The notes: generated by a model from the sequence alone, not told the origin. A stretch of 64,000 nucleotides of DNA from Neurospora tetraspora (GCF_033439725.1 NW_026944385.1:4063001-4127000); one strand, 5' to 3'; counted from the first letter of the stretch, positions 25,641-35,832 are shown. Numbers and translations: made by a program.

Positions 25641-26040
25641 GTGATAATTTATAGTAATTTATATATTAACTTATAATAAGGAAACCCCAACCTGCGTAAT
25701 ACTATTATATTATACCTACTATTTTGAAAAGTATTAAGGGTAACGCCCCGCCCCCTCCCCGGAACGAATTCTTAGTATTTATATTTAACAGTATTAATTT
25801 AGGCGAAAACGATAATTATACTAAACCCGCTAAAAATTAGGAAGAAAATGAAAACGCTAAAATACGCTTACACTTCGTCTTAAAGAAGTTATTAGATTAT
25901 AAAATCTAAAAGACCTAAAGTATCCTTGCCCAAAATAAAGTTAATTAATTAAAGTCGAAAAAGAACCCAGTTTATATAACGGGAGTAATGCAATAGGATA
26001 TATAATTACTTTAGCAAGGGGAAGTGGGTTTATATTTATA
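25641..26040. other. AT-rich flank right of the retrotransposon block
   Basis: About 400 bp outside the outer LTR is still AT-rich, with a short GC-rich island (ccccgccccctcccc, near 25750). No frame or repeat is recognisable. It is either RIP spilling into single-copy DNA or an older mutated repeat into which the copia element jumped. Confidence 0.5.
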
Positions 26041-26217
26041 TGTAGGGTATAGCTAATAGCTGGAGCCAGTTGAAATTAGGGCTAGTTGGTGATGTGAAAC
26101 GAAAATCGACATGGGCTACCGTAGCTGTGAGGGAAAAAGCGAGCTCCACCGACTCGGCTAGCGTTTCGTCCCCATATGCTGCCCTTTGCTTCCCGAGGGT
26201 CCGTTCGGGTGGTCTAA

Positions 26218-26590
26218 GTGCGTGTTTGGATGCTCTGAAATGGCCCTCTGAAGTGGGTGTTCTGAAATAGCTTGTCAGAAGTATTGCACGGGCCTTTCTG
26301 AAATATCTGAAATTCTGATTTTGGTTCAGAAACGTTCTTGGGCCTGAATGTTGGCTCTGAAATTCGAGGATTTGATGAAATTTAATTGGATGCATCTCAA
26401 AGAGTGGGGCCAGAATTTCAGAACGGGGATTTTGGAAAGATTTCAGAACCAAAACGTTCAGAGCGCTTCCAAACAGCACTCTAAAAAGACAATTTCAGAA
26501 CAGTAACGTTCAGAGCGCTTCCAAACAGCACTCTGAAAAAACCGGGTCTGAACATTTAAGAGCCCAATTTCAGAGCATCCAAACACGCCC
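26218..26590. mobile_element. MITE with Harbinger/Tourist-like ends
   Basis: 373 bp with terminal inverted repeats of about 25 bp. The left end reads GTGCGTGTTTGGATGCTCTG; the right end, inverted, reads GGGCGTGTTTGGATGCTCTG. It is flanked on both sides by TAA (26215-26217 and 26591-26593). TAA duplications with GGGYGTGTTTGG ends are the mark of PIF/Harbinger (Tourist) elements. It is too short to code for a transposase, so non-autonomous. It is not visibly RIP-mutated although it lies ~580 bp from the mutated block. Confidence 0.82.
26453..26541. repeat. 52-bp-period tandem duplication inside the MITE
   Basis: A ~36-bp unit beginning AACGTTCAGAGCGCTTCC occurs at 26453 and again at 26505, nearly identical, ending in ACTCTRAAAAA. 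Parts also match the terminal repeat core (CAGAGC, CCAAACA). Confidence 0.85.
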
Positions 26591-26593
26591 TAA

Positions 26594-29426
26594 CCCTCAT
26601 CCAAAGACCTCGAGACGTCTTCCCCAGAAAATATCGAGTAAGAAGGTTGTCAACAAGCGAGAATGGAATGGCATGGTGGTGGTGATGACAAGAGGTAGGT
26701 AGACCGCTCCCCATCCATCCATTCATCATTCACCAAAAGACGACGAGACTACTACATCATCGACCGGCGCTCCTTTCCCCGGCAAGTTGAGATTAAGCTG
26801 TCACACGCTCTCTTGGTTTCGGTCAGGGGTGCCGCGCGCCAACATGGAGATAAGATAGAGAGGCACGTAGGGCAGAGAGGTAGATCTTGAGGTGGCTCTG
26901 GGAGAAATACCGATTGCTGATCGGATTGAGATTCAACCAAGGGACGGGAGAGACGGGAGATAACAGAATACCATATGATATCAGACCGTGGCACTGGATG
27001 GTCAATTGGCCGGGTTTTCCTTACCAAGAGATTGTAGATGACTGATAGGGAACATGTCGGAAGGGAAAGGCCAAGATGGAAGGTGAAGCCCACGGCAGGG
27101 AGAGAGACCATCGATGTCGAAAGAGAAGGATGGAAGTCGCGGTCTTTTTGCGGTCTCTTGCAGTTTGCGTCTAGGTTTCCCCTTATCCGCGGCCGCTGAT
27201 TGGTGCGCGCAGCAATACTCACCTCGCAGTTTTCCCTTTGCGGTTGCTGGTTTTTGTTAGTCGGAAGCAGCCGTAGTCCGACGCAAGCACGCCCCACCAG
27301 ATAGGGTTCCAGACACGCCCCTCCACTAGGAAAGGAACTTTGCAGGCGGGGGTCCAGATGGGGAAAGTCACCGCCTGCCAGGATCCTTTTTCATTCAATG
27401 CCACAGTGAATCGCGACGATTGACAGGAGTGGCAGATATCGGCCGCTACCAGGACCGTTGTTGTGGTGTTGGTGGCAGATTGACAGTTGCAGTGAGGATC
27501 CGAGTGTTTCTGTTTCAACTGCGTCACTGATAAGGAAATCAACATGACGACAACAGCAGAGCCTCTACTAAATACGACAATTCACAGCTCAATAAGGGCA
27601 GAAACGTCGACGCAGGGCTCGTATCGGTGAGAAATCCTCTCTCAACGAGTTTCCGGATTTGGGAGGCGCATCCGAGGTTATTCAGTGACCGACCATCCGT
27701 CGTTGTGAAAGGCGGACTGAAATCTAGAGTGAGTGGAACCTTCTGGGCGGATAAGAAGTGAGTTTTGATCGAGTAAATATCGAGTAACACTTTCCCACCC
27801 GCTGCTCTTGATTCGCCCAATTTCTTCACTTCCACCGAATCCTCCTTTTCGCCAGCCAACGTCACACGCCGACGCTGACGCCGCTTTCGCTCGCTCGCTG
27901 TTTGTCAAAGTGGGCAATTCGTCGTCGTCGTTGCCCTCGTCGTCGGGGGTATCCAAACCCCGGCCCGAGCCACCAGCTTTCCTCCTCCTTCCGTCCTCTT
28001 CATCCTCCTCGCTCGAATGTCGGCAATTGCTGGTGAATGGTGACTGCAACGGCAACTGCGAGGACCGCAACTGCAGCAGGACAATGCATCGATGCAAGAG
28101 CGACTCAGCTGCACGCCGAAACCATTCAACGCAAGGGGCGCACCTGCAACTTCCATCCAATTCTTATATAATTATTGCGTAGTTCATTGTGGATATCACA
28201 TTGACATCGGGTCGGGTAGGTGCGATGGTGGGAATCCACACTTGTCCTCGTCTCCAACAACCACACCAAGAACCACACCAAAGACGCATTACGCTACAGT
28301 AGCTTCAGTTCACCGCGAGAACGCAAAGATGCGGGTCTGCTGAGGCTAGTTGGGCGCAAAGGGCTTGACCGACTCGACTCTACCATCACGTCTCAGCTCG
28401 TTTTCCCATCAGATCCTCAAATCCAACACCACCACCGACTTTGTGGTCATGAGATTGATTGACAAACAGAACAACAAAACCGAACCGAACCTAACCCATC
28501 ACCGCGTGAGATCCAAAGGGTCTAGAAGCCCAGGAACATCCCCGGCACTTGGCAATTTAAGCTTTGTTCGTCTTCCCTTCGAAGCTTCGACCATGCCGTG
28601 CTCAGCTTTGACAGGACATCTGAGACAGGACTCGCTCGCGAGCTGGACGATGCGTTCGTCCGTTCGTTCGCGCGCCGTTTTGGTAGCGGCAACGGCAACG
28701 GCAGCGGGCGGCGAAGGCGAAGGCGAAGACGAAGGACTCCGAATTCCAAACAAAGAACCGAGCGAACGTTCGGACGGCCCGATGTGAACCGTCAAGGGAT
28801 TACCTAAGACCATTGCTGTTCCCCCTGAATGAAGGCCGAAACCGAATCATCCAGACCTTGAAAGACCTTGAAGGACCCCGAAGTCGGGTTGTTCCTGTTA
28901 CATAACGGCATTCGAGGATGACTTTCGATCTTCGGTGGTTCCTGCATATCCCTATATGTACATTGGTACCTCTACCTGGACAGAAATACACTACACAGTA
29001 CACTACAGACAGAAGACCCTTTGCGTTCGCCCGAACAAGCCAGGCTGAGCTGATGAAGATGCTGGATGCCATGTGTCGAGCTGGCATTTGACACGCAACG
29101 CATTTGGAGGCACCCATCTAGAGTCGCTCGGAGTCGGGACCAAGTGACCAAGCGGGCCGAGGTCTGTCTTTTGGCTGACATGTATTCTCTCTACTTTCAC
29201 CCCGTGATGTTTTGTGATTCGAGCTTTGCATTTCCGGAAGAGCTAATGTTTCTGCTTCTTTTCGTTGGTCTGTCAGCCAGGCTGTATCGGCTAGTCGCTG
29301 AGCATATACGAGGTGTTGACGATGTTATCTGTTTGAGGTGAACCAAGTGGGAGCAAAAAGGGGTTATTGCCATCCCAAGAAGTACGTCGTCGAGATAACC
29401 AGCATTTCGAGGCACGTCTGTGATAA
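26594..29426. other. Interval without a supportable gene
   Basis: GC content is normal and many short open frames overlap, but none shows a start, domain or splice pattern that I would defend. A hexamer-type repeat lies at 28686-28736. The stretch may hold 5' leaders or non-coding RNA. Confidence 0.45.
28686..28736. repeat. GGCAAC / GGCGAA hexamer repeats
   Basis: Imperfect tandem copies of GGCAAC followed by GGCGAA and GGCGAAGAC units, about 50 bp, in apparently non-coding DNA. Confidence 0.8.
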
Positions 29427-29750
29427 TCAACGCATCTGAACCTTGAACTCGTCATCTTCCTCGTGCGAGGCTTCGGGAATGGGTGGGGGCTGGTGTCTGT
29501 TTGATGATACTTCAACATGGACTTCAGACTCCGGACGAACCAGCCTCTTGGCGTGTCGGACCGGAGGGAATGGTTGAAACAATAAGGCTGTGGCAAGGAC
29601 AGGGGCAATCTGAGATGGATTTCTCTGATGGGTGAAACCCCCCTGCTCCTGATGATCGTCGACATCGAAGGTCATTTTCCCCTCTTGTTCTTGCTTCTTC
29701 TTGTCGTCCCATCCAACGCAACAAGAACACACTACAAAGGACTTGATCAT
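29427..29750 (-). CDS. Small hypothetical protein, doubtful
   Basis: A frame from ATG at 29750 to a stop at 29427 gives 107 residues: a cysteine cluster near the start (CSCC), then an acidic and proline-rich tail (EASHEEDDEFKVQMR). Composition is more protein-like than neighbouring frames, but there is no known domain and no supported intron. The frame is open upstream without another ATG. It could be part of a larger spliced gene with the next frame upstream (29799-30035). Confidence 0.25.
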   Translation of the reverse strand: MIKSFVVCSCCVGWDDKKKQEQEGKMTFDVDDHQEQGGFTHQRNPSQIAPVLATALLFQPFPPVRHAKRLVRPESEVHVEVSSNRHQPPPIPEASHEEDDEFKVQMR

Positions 29751-29798
29751 CCCAAGTCCCCCAAAACCCAGCGACAGCGACAAGAAGGACCAACCCTC

Positions 29799-30035
29799 TT
29801 AGGGAGATGAGGCGGAGAACACCAGGGGATGGTCAGGCGCCGAGTGGCGCAACTCCTTGGTTTTTTCATTCACCAGCTCTTGCCGCTGGTTTATCTCTTT
29901 GCGGGGAACAGGGATTTCCTGCTGCAGGCAGTCGACACGGGCTTGCCTGTCTACTAGAGCCTGCTCGTTGATGGAGGCTTGCTCTTGGGCTGGAAGCTTT
30001 TCGCTGTCCGGGACATGCTCGGTGGTGGGTGCCTC
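29799..30035 (-). CDS. Possible coiled-coil exon
   Basis: An open frame with no ATG reads as a charged coiled-coil-like stretch (INEQALVDRQARVDCLQQEI, then KEINQRQELVNEKTKEL). At its 5' end there is an acceptor-like ccgcag preceded by a branch-like gttaac, so it could be an internal or last exon; no matching first exon was found upstream. It may equally be a remnant. Confidence 0.25.
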   Translation of the reverse strand, partial: EAPTTEHVPDSEKLPAQEQASINEQALVDRQARVDCLQQEIPVPRKEINQRQELVNEKTKELRHSAPDHPLVFSASSP

Positions 30036-30120
30036 CTGCGGCGCCACGAGAGGCGGTTAACGATCGGGAAGACTAGCCTGGCAGAAGAATAAGGCGGAAT
30101 TGGTGTAGCTGTAAGGGGAA

Positions 30121-30630
30121 GTGCCTGTTTTTTGCTTGCTTCTGGCTTGCCCTACGATTGAATTCCTGAAATCGCTACCTAACGATATCTCATCGCAAGA
30201 CTGGGGAGTTTATATTCTCGTCCTCGAAAAACTCGGCTCAAAGACAGCTATATACATCGGCTCTAGTGCAAACGCTAAAGGTATAATACATCGTATCCGC
30301 CAACATCGTGGAGCGAGCGCCAACTCTGGCATAGCCCCTTCGGCTACCAGCGTCCAAGAGGCCCTCAACAAAGGATATACCATTGTCCATTTTGCGCAAA
30401 TTGCGAAAGTACCAATGCCAAGCCAACAGACGGCTGAAACCCGGGCTCTGCTTATCGGTCAGCTTAAGGTCAGCTCATGTCCAGCCCGTTCCGCTCTCAC
30501 AGGACTTGCAGCAAAGCCGGCGGGCACGGGCTCGAGGGACCAGTCACTATCTACTTCTGGGCTACCCAAAACCCAGATGAAATCATGGCGTTTGTCTTTC
30601 CGTTGGCTAGTCTCAGCTACACAGAAATAG
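30121..30630 (+). pseudogene. GIY-YIG-type protein, remnant without start codon
   Basis: The frame reads WGVYILVLEKLGSKTAIYIG, then SSANAKGIIHRIRQHRG, then a segment with VQEALNKGYTIVHFAQIAKV. This has the GIY-YIG order: a GVYIL strand, a YIGSS strand, an R-x-x-x-H helix, and the GYTI..H segment seen in fungal members of the fold, several of which are linked to homing or mobile DNA. There is no ATG before the domain, and a stop (TAA) lies just 5' of 30121. After about 30475 the similarity leaves this frame. So the copy looks 5'-truncated and probably frameshifted, although unrecognised introns are possible. It is 740 bp upstream of the first ubiquitin-like-domain gene. Confidence 0.5.
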
Positions 30631-31370
30631 CCTCAGGGCGTCAGTCTGGATGTCTCTCTCGTTCTGCTACAGCATTCATCCCATTTACTGCTCGGACTAG
30701 AGAAGGTCCTGGGAGAGAACTTTTATCATGCGTAATGTTTTTCCAAAGAGTGCTTATCTTTTCGTCCGAACCCTTTGGGTTTATTCAATGGTCTGGAGAA
30801 AGCATTCGCTCGGTGACGGGAGAACTTTTTAAGCCCTATTATTCTCACACAGTTCTCTCCTCCTCTCCATCATCTTGGTCATCACACAAAGTTTGCGCTT
30901 TTCCGATCGCTCAACCAACTCTGGACTGCGACTGCGACCAAACCAGAGCCATCAATCTCAGCAACAAGCGACTGAAAGTACCTTAGCAATAACAATCTCA
31001 GCTTCGGTACCATCAGCTCCCTCAGTCAACGCTCATTGCGTCAGCCCATAACTCCCATCGCAAGCGGAAGGATTGCGACCAATATCGGCAGTAGTCACAG
31101 CAAACATACGTGCTGTGAGCAAGAGGCGACATTACGAATATTTGGAGGAGTCCTTCTCGCCCTGTACGTATGACTGACTTCGTCTTCTTAAATATCCTGC
31201 CGCGCACCGTCTCTTGTCCCCGTCATCTCTTTCCCATTAAATCTCTCCAGCCACTGTATATATGCGCGCTTGATTACCACCACCACCTACTAACTCCTTC
31301 GCAGCTCGCAACGAACCTGCTCTGCAATCAAGCTATCGCACTTCCTGCTTGAGCCGCCTTCCACGAAACA

Positions 31371-31856
31371 ATGGCCTTCATCATCCTCGCTTACAAGGGC
31401 CGCCAGGTTCTCGTGGCCCGACCTCAGTCTCTCAGCCAACTCCAGAGCACCGTCCTGGAGATTTTCGGCACAGATGGAAAGAACCTCCGTCTTTCCATCG
31501 TCTACGCCGATCCGAAGGGGACCAGGAGCCTAGTAGAGCTCCATACCTCAAGCTACAATATCGTCAAGGACGGCGATATGATCTTCCTCGCGAACGCCAA
31601 AGCCATCGCCAACAAACCAGCCAATACCGGAACTCAGCAGGCGGTGCCTTCGACGTCAACCGAGCAGCCTGCTGGAGATGTGCAGATGACAACCAAGATT
31701 ACCACCAGGGAGTCACTCTTGGAAATTGCACCCGAGGACCGTCATCTTCATGTTGACTTCGCTGAATTTCTTAGGCACAATCGCGGCAATTATGGGAATA
31801 CCAAAGAGGCTCACCAAGAGCCTTTCTACTATAAAGGCATGCCGGGGTATGATTGA
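31371..31856 (+). CDS. Paralogue 1 of a putative ubiquitin-like-fold orphan family
   Basis: 161 aa from ATG at 31371, preceded by an in-frame stop; a TATA-like tatata lies near 31256. Residues ~3-78 form the shared domain: FIILAYKGRQVLVARP, then SLSQLQSTVLEIF, then LRLSIVYADPKG, then VELHTSSYNIVKDGDMIFLA. The pattern (two strands, a helix, strands, then YxxLxDGDxxF) resembles ubiquitin-like, PB1 or CIDE-N beta-grasp domains; that fold is inference. The tail is Ser/Thr-rich and ends FYYKGMPGYD. An alternative donor (gtatga at ~31847) and an acceptor at ~31896 would join it in frame to the sequence starting at 31911. No function is known. Confidence 0.7.
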   Translation: MAFIILAYKGRQVLVARPQSLSQLQSTVLEIFGTDGKNLRLSIVYADPKGTRSLVELHTSSYNIVKDGDMIFLANAKAIANKPANTGTQQAVPSTSTEQPAGDVQMTTKITTRESLLEIAPEDRHLHVDFAEFLRHNRGNYGNTKEAHQEPFYYKGMPGYD

Positions 31857-31910
31857 TGCTCGCACACATCACAACACACAATCACACCGCATCGCAGTAC
31901 AAAAAGCACC

Positions 31911-32510
31911 ATGTCTTTGCAGTCGGATAGTGGCTACAGCCGCTATCAAAGACCAAAGGAGGCATCGTGCCCTCCCGATTCGGCGGAGCTTGTGTCTCAA
32001 CACGTGCTCGAAGTCCGCGCACGAGTCATCTACTACGTTATGACCAGAAAGCGTGATCCTATCATTCGTCTCGCAGACATTGACGAGCGCTTTACCCAAA
32101 CTGACCCCTGCGCAGGCCACAGCAGCGATCAAAATCTGTGGGTGCTATATCGAGGGGTTTGAGGACGTCATGATGAGATTTTACAATCTCGGATTGAGTC
32201 GCGTGTCCACTGCGACACACCTCTATGCCCTCGACTTCAGTCTGTGGATGACCTTTGCCCGCTGGCTTCTTCTTCACCGACACCATCCTCCGCGGACTCG
32301 GATAGGACAGCTCGCGCGGAGGAACAGGAGGTCCTCCACAACAACACTAACGGCCATGACTCCTTGACCTAGTTAGTCGAGGAAGCTGCCTACGCCATTG
32401 ACAACAGCGCGATTGTCAACGACTTTAGCGAAAGTGTGCCGTCGCGGGAGGAGAGTCCGACTATTCCAGAAGCAGTAGTTCACTACGGCTACAACTACAA
32501 ACCCCTCTTC
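31911..32510 (+). pseudogene. Frame-disrupted orphan coding sequence
   Basis: It starts at an ATG 54 bp after paralogue 1. The protein-like reading moves between frames: first MSLQSDSGYSRYQRPKE to RLADIDERF, then LTPAQATAAIKICGCYIEGF and EDVMMRFYNLG in a second frame, then SSSPTPSSADSDRTAR, a stop, and LVEEAAYAIDNSAIVNDF in a third. Each piece has normal protein composition, and they follow one another without room for Neurospora-sized introns between the first two. The simplest reading is a decayed gene with a frameshift and a stop; unusual splicing is the alternative. The product is unknown. Confidence 0.45.
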
Positions 32511-32855
32511 CTTTCCGCCTCTCTGTGCTCGATTAGTCTCTGTGCTATGCTCGATCAGTTTGTTCTTGCTGCTACGACCCGCCTTTGGCTGCTGCTGCTG
32601 CTGCTCTCCTCCGGCGTTGGCATTAAATCATTGGATCTTCCTCATACCGATCGCTCCTGACGGTTTTCTGCCCGGGGCCTTTTACCTTGGAAGTGGAGAT
32701 GGCAATCCACAACGGCTGGGGGCTCTACAGATGATGACCAGACAATGATGGCAACGGAAGCGGCTTTGGAAACCGACTGACTGGCTTGCTCATGTCGGCT
32801 CCAGCTCTCTCGTCTAGCAGAATCTTATGGTCCTTAACCAGCGTGCTTGGTCACT

Positions 32856-33107
32856 ATGAGGTTCATCTACCATCCAAGACCAGCAAACTATCACAAGCCC
32901 CTCAAAGTTCCGATCGAGCTGCCAGAGGACGTCCTAGGCCTACTGTACAACTCTACGGAAGCCCGGATCATCCGGGTTGCCCACCACACCGCCGCCTTTG
33001 ACTCGGGCCCCCTTTCGTTATACTGGTCAAGTTCGACGGCTAGTCGTACGTTGGCCCAGACTGATTTGCAAACTATTCATATATGCCAGACTGTGAGCGC
33101 ATTGTGA
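32856..33107 (+). CDS. Small hypothetical protein
   Basis: ATG at 32856 to TGA at 33105-33107, 83 aa. The first 50 residues look like real protein (MRFIYHPRPANYHKPLKVPI, ELPEDVLGLLYNSTEARIIR); the end is less convincing. No family is recognised. It could be a fragment of a larger decayed gene with 31911-32510. Confidence 0.35.
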   Translation: MRFIYHPRPANYHKPLKVPIELPEDVLGLLYNSTEARIIRVAHHTAAFDSGPLSLYWSSSTASRTLAQTDLQTIHICQTVSAL

Positions 33108-33241
33108 CGATATATTGGAGGTAGTGTCGGTCCATTGTCGTGTCATGGCTCAGATCGAACGGCTTTAATTTCGACGCTCCCTGATTCTAGGATGGTGGTA
33201 TGATTCTCATGGTTGGAGTTGCTGGGTGCTAGTTGGACTGC

Positions 33242-33458
33242 GTTTGTTCTGGTACGGTTTTCGTATAAAGGGCCTCATACGACAAGTTTTGCACTCAAGA
33301 AGGCGGCCAACTTGCCAAACTCAACTCGGAGCCCTCGAATTGAGTTGTAACTCGCCTTGGGGGTCTCAAATTGAGTTGATTTGAGTGGAGTTGCGTCGAA
33401 TTGGGTTGAGTGAGATGAGTTATCTCAGGCGCTGTACGAAAACCGTACGAGAACAAAC
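33242..33458. mobile_element. Inverted-repeat (MITE-like) element
   Basis: 217 bp bounded by 24-bp inverted repeats with one mismatch. The left end starts GTTTGTTCTGGTACGG and the right end, inverted, starts GTTTGTTCTCGTACGG; both continue TTTTCGTA. The inside is full of GAGTTG/CAACTC words in both orientations. I cannot see a clear target duplication, so a non-mobile palindrome remains possible. Confidence 0.55.
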
Positions 33459-34483
33459 ACGGCCTTGATACACACGCCAGTTCTCCTCGTAAGGTTCTTC
33501 TAAAGGAAGAGAAACCATAGGTTTGTGGCACTGGATGCCGGTGGTGCTGTAATAGACACTCCGTCTTAAGGGCGGCAAGGTTACTACCCTCCTATCATAA
33601 CGCCTGTGGAGTTCACACCCTCATATACTACCTATTCTCGACATGGATATATCTGCTTCTTTTTTGTTTTGTATACTTCTCACTCTTATTTCTGCGTTTT
33701 TTGAATTCGTATTCTCACTTTTTTGCTGTCTTATGCTGGTTTCTCTTCCTTGCGTTCATAGTTACGGTCTACGGATCCCACATTTTCGAACGGTCATCTA
33801 CTGCACATGGAAGGCGAGGCGTGTCTTGGAGTATCCGACACATCAGACGATGAGGGAATCGATTTGCCGGGTGTTGACGGCCCGCGGAAGGAGTGCAACT
33901 GCCAAGCAGGCCTATTGTTTTGTAACTGACGCGCCGCGCCTTCCTGGATCGGATAAAATCTTATTGACGAGTTTCGACAATAGGGCAATCACTCAAGGTG
34001 GGTCGAGCTTTTTGTTGCTGCCCCTCCTATTCTGCTTGCGGCCCGGATTTGATCTCCGACGTTAAAATTTAAGAGTCTGTTTTCTCTCGCTCTTGCCTTT
34101 CTTTTTCCTCCATCAGCTTGGTCACAGCACAAGAAGATTTCCAACTCTCTTTGATCTTCAACCAGGGCAACTTCGTCAGCGACTACAATACAGATCACAT
34201 TCTCAGCCTCCCTACCATCAGTATCACCTGCAGCGATATCAGAATCGGCGACACAGCCACCACGTCGAGGCGAGCAGCTGAATCACAGTGATGATCGAGT
34301 GATATCACCAGCAACAAGAACAAGCATCTTCACGTTGTCAGTATACCTTCAACCCTTCAATATGCCTTCCTCCTCCTCACTTTTTCCTCACCGAGTGCAC
34401 CATTCGCTGGCGGCCAGCGTTGGTCGTACCGCTTAAATGCCAAATCTTTTTACAACCAGTGACTAACTCTGCTGTTATCCCAG

Positions 34484-35015
34484 GCCCTCAACAACCTGTC
34501 CTTCTTCCCCGCCTCTTCTTCTTGCTTCCGAATCGTCGCCCCAAAAAGCAACTGTGGCGTTCATTACCATCTCCTTCCAGAGCCGCCGCGTCCTTGTCGG
34601 TAAGCCCAAGAGCCTTGCCGACCTTTTGCGCACAGCCAAGGAGATCTTTGAGCCCATCAGCGACGACGTCCATCTGTCGATCGAATTCACCGACTCAACA
34701 GGCAACAAAGCCATGGTTGAGCTCCATGAGTCGAGTTACTCGATCCTCAAGGATGGTGACGCTACCTTCTTGATTGCCACCAGCAAGAAAGACAACGAGC
34801 ACCTCGACGCCGCCCTCGCTCTCCTTTCATTACAAGACAAGGGGGAGGCCAAGGTCGCCGCAAAGAGGGTAGAGTCCCTGAACAAGGCCCTGAAGTCGAT
34901 AGACAACGCCCGTTCGAAAGTAGATGAAGCTCGTCGCGTTGTTGTCGCTCGGATTGAGAAAAGGGCCGCTGAACTCGGCCTGGTACTTCCGGAGGAGAAG
35001 CAGGAGGAGAACTAA
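34484..35015 (+). CDS. Paralogue 2 of the ubiquitin-like-fold family; start unresolved
   Basis: The shared domain begins where paralogue 1 has its ATG, but here the codon is GTG (34554): V-AFITISFQSRRVLVGKP, SLADLLRTAKEIF, VHLSIEFTDSTG, MVELHESSYSILKDGDATFL. A helical, charged C-terminal part follows (VESLNKALKSIDNARSKVDE, then EKQEEN), ending at 35015. A stop lies at 34464, so the frame must be entered by splicing, or the start has been lost. A good acceptor with branch site (gactaac ... ttatcccag) ends at 34483. One possible first exon begins at ATG 34291 with donor gtgata, which is weak. At least 154 residues are coding-like. The product is unknown. Confidence 0.6.
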
Positions 35016-35289
35016 GGATGGATAGAGAGGACTTTTCGTGTGGAAGAACAGCAGCCTGGATTCCGATGAACCGAGTAGCTAGGACTACTTGTGGTAGCCT
35101 GTCTCTCACTACTAGAGCTTACTACAGACAACTTCTCGTTACAAAATATCTTGTGTGCACAAGTGTTGCACGCAGAATACTTGCCAGCTTTGTCACTGTG
35201 GGAACGGGCAAGTAGCTACGTGCCCTGATTGAAAACATGTGGATCTTGATCAACTTAATTATTATTCTTCCGGGATGATGCAGTCATGG

Positions 35290-35832
35290 AACTTTTGATC
35301 CTTTGAGGTTATCAAAACCTATCAAGAAGCCACCTTCACCCAGCTCGTGCTCTCTACGGCCAAGAGGAGCAGGTCACTAACACTGACAACGAGATGGGGA
35401 CTAGGGAACAGAAGACTGAAGATCTAGTGATCGAAGCTATCCCTCACCTTGAGGTGTCGAGATAAAGCTGGACGCTGGATTGCCGCTACAGAGATGTTCA
35501 GGACCAACGGAAGGGAGACTCGTCCGTCTGTGGTCCACACAACACTGTTCATCATCGGCGTTACCATCTTCACTCGTTACAACCCTTCAACGATTTCTTT
35601 GGGAAAATTCAACAGGTGCCAAGAGCATGGAGAATCCTATCCATTAAGTCATCACATCGTGGACGACGGCTATAAGGTAATTTTAACTGACATATATATG
35701 TAGACGGGACGTACGCTGTTAAGATTGGCACCGGCACTCAAAACGCAGAGCCTTGCGCGGTTTCGAAGACGGATACTGATCTCAACAATATATTTTACAA
35801 CCGCAAACTTCTCCGGATGAAAAGGGAGTAAT
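35290..35832 (+). pseudogene. Possible remnant coding sequence
   Basis: One frame reads protein-like in pieces: YGQEEQVTNTDNEMGTREQK and LVIEAIPHLEVSR, a stop, then DGTYAVKIGTGTQNAEPCAV and TDTDLNNIFYNRKLLRMKRE up to a stop at ~35832. Stops interrupt it between the pieces. No family is recognised. It may be a dead gene or exons that I cannot join. Confidence 0.25.

Noticed and set aside
26036-26479. 147-residue minus-strand frame at the edge of the AT-rich block
   Set aside because: Runs through the MITE end and its inverted repeat, so it is accidental.
27678-28182. Overlapping frames on both strands around 27.7-28.2 kb
   Set aside because: Acidic or Ser-rich runs come from CTC/TCG simple sequence; no ATG-based gene model with introns could be built.
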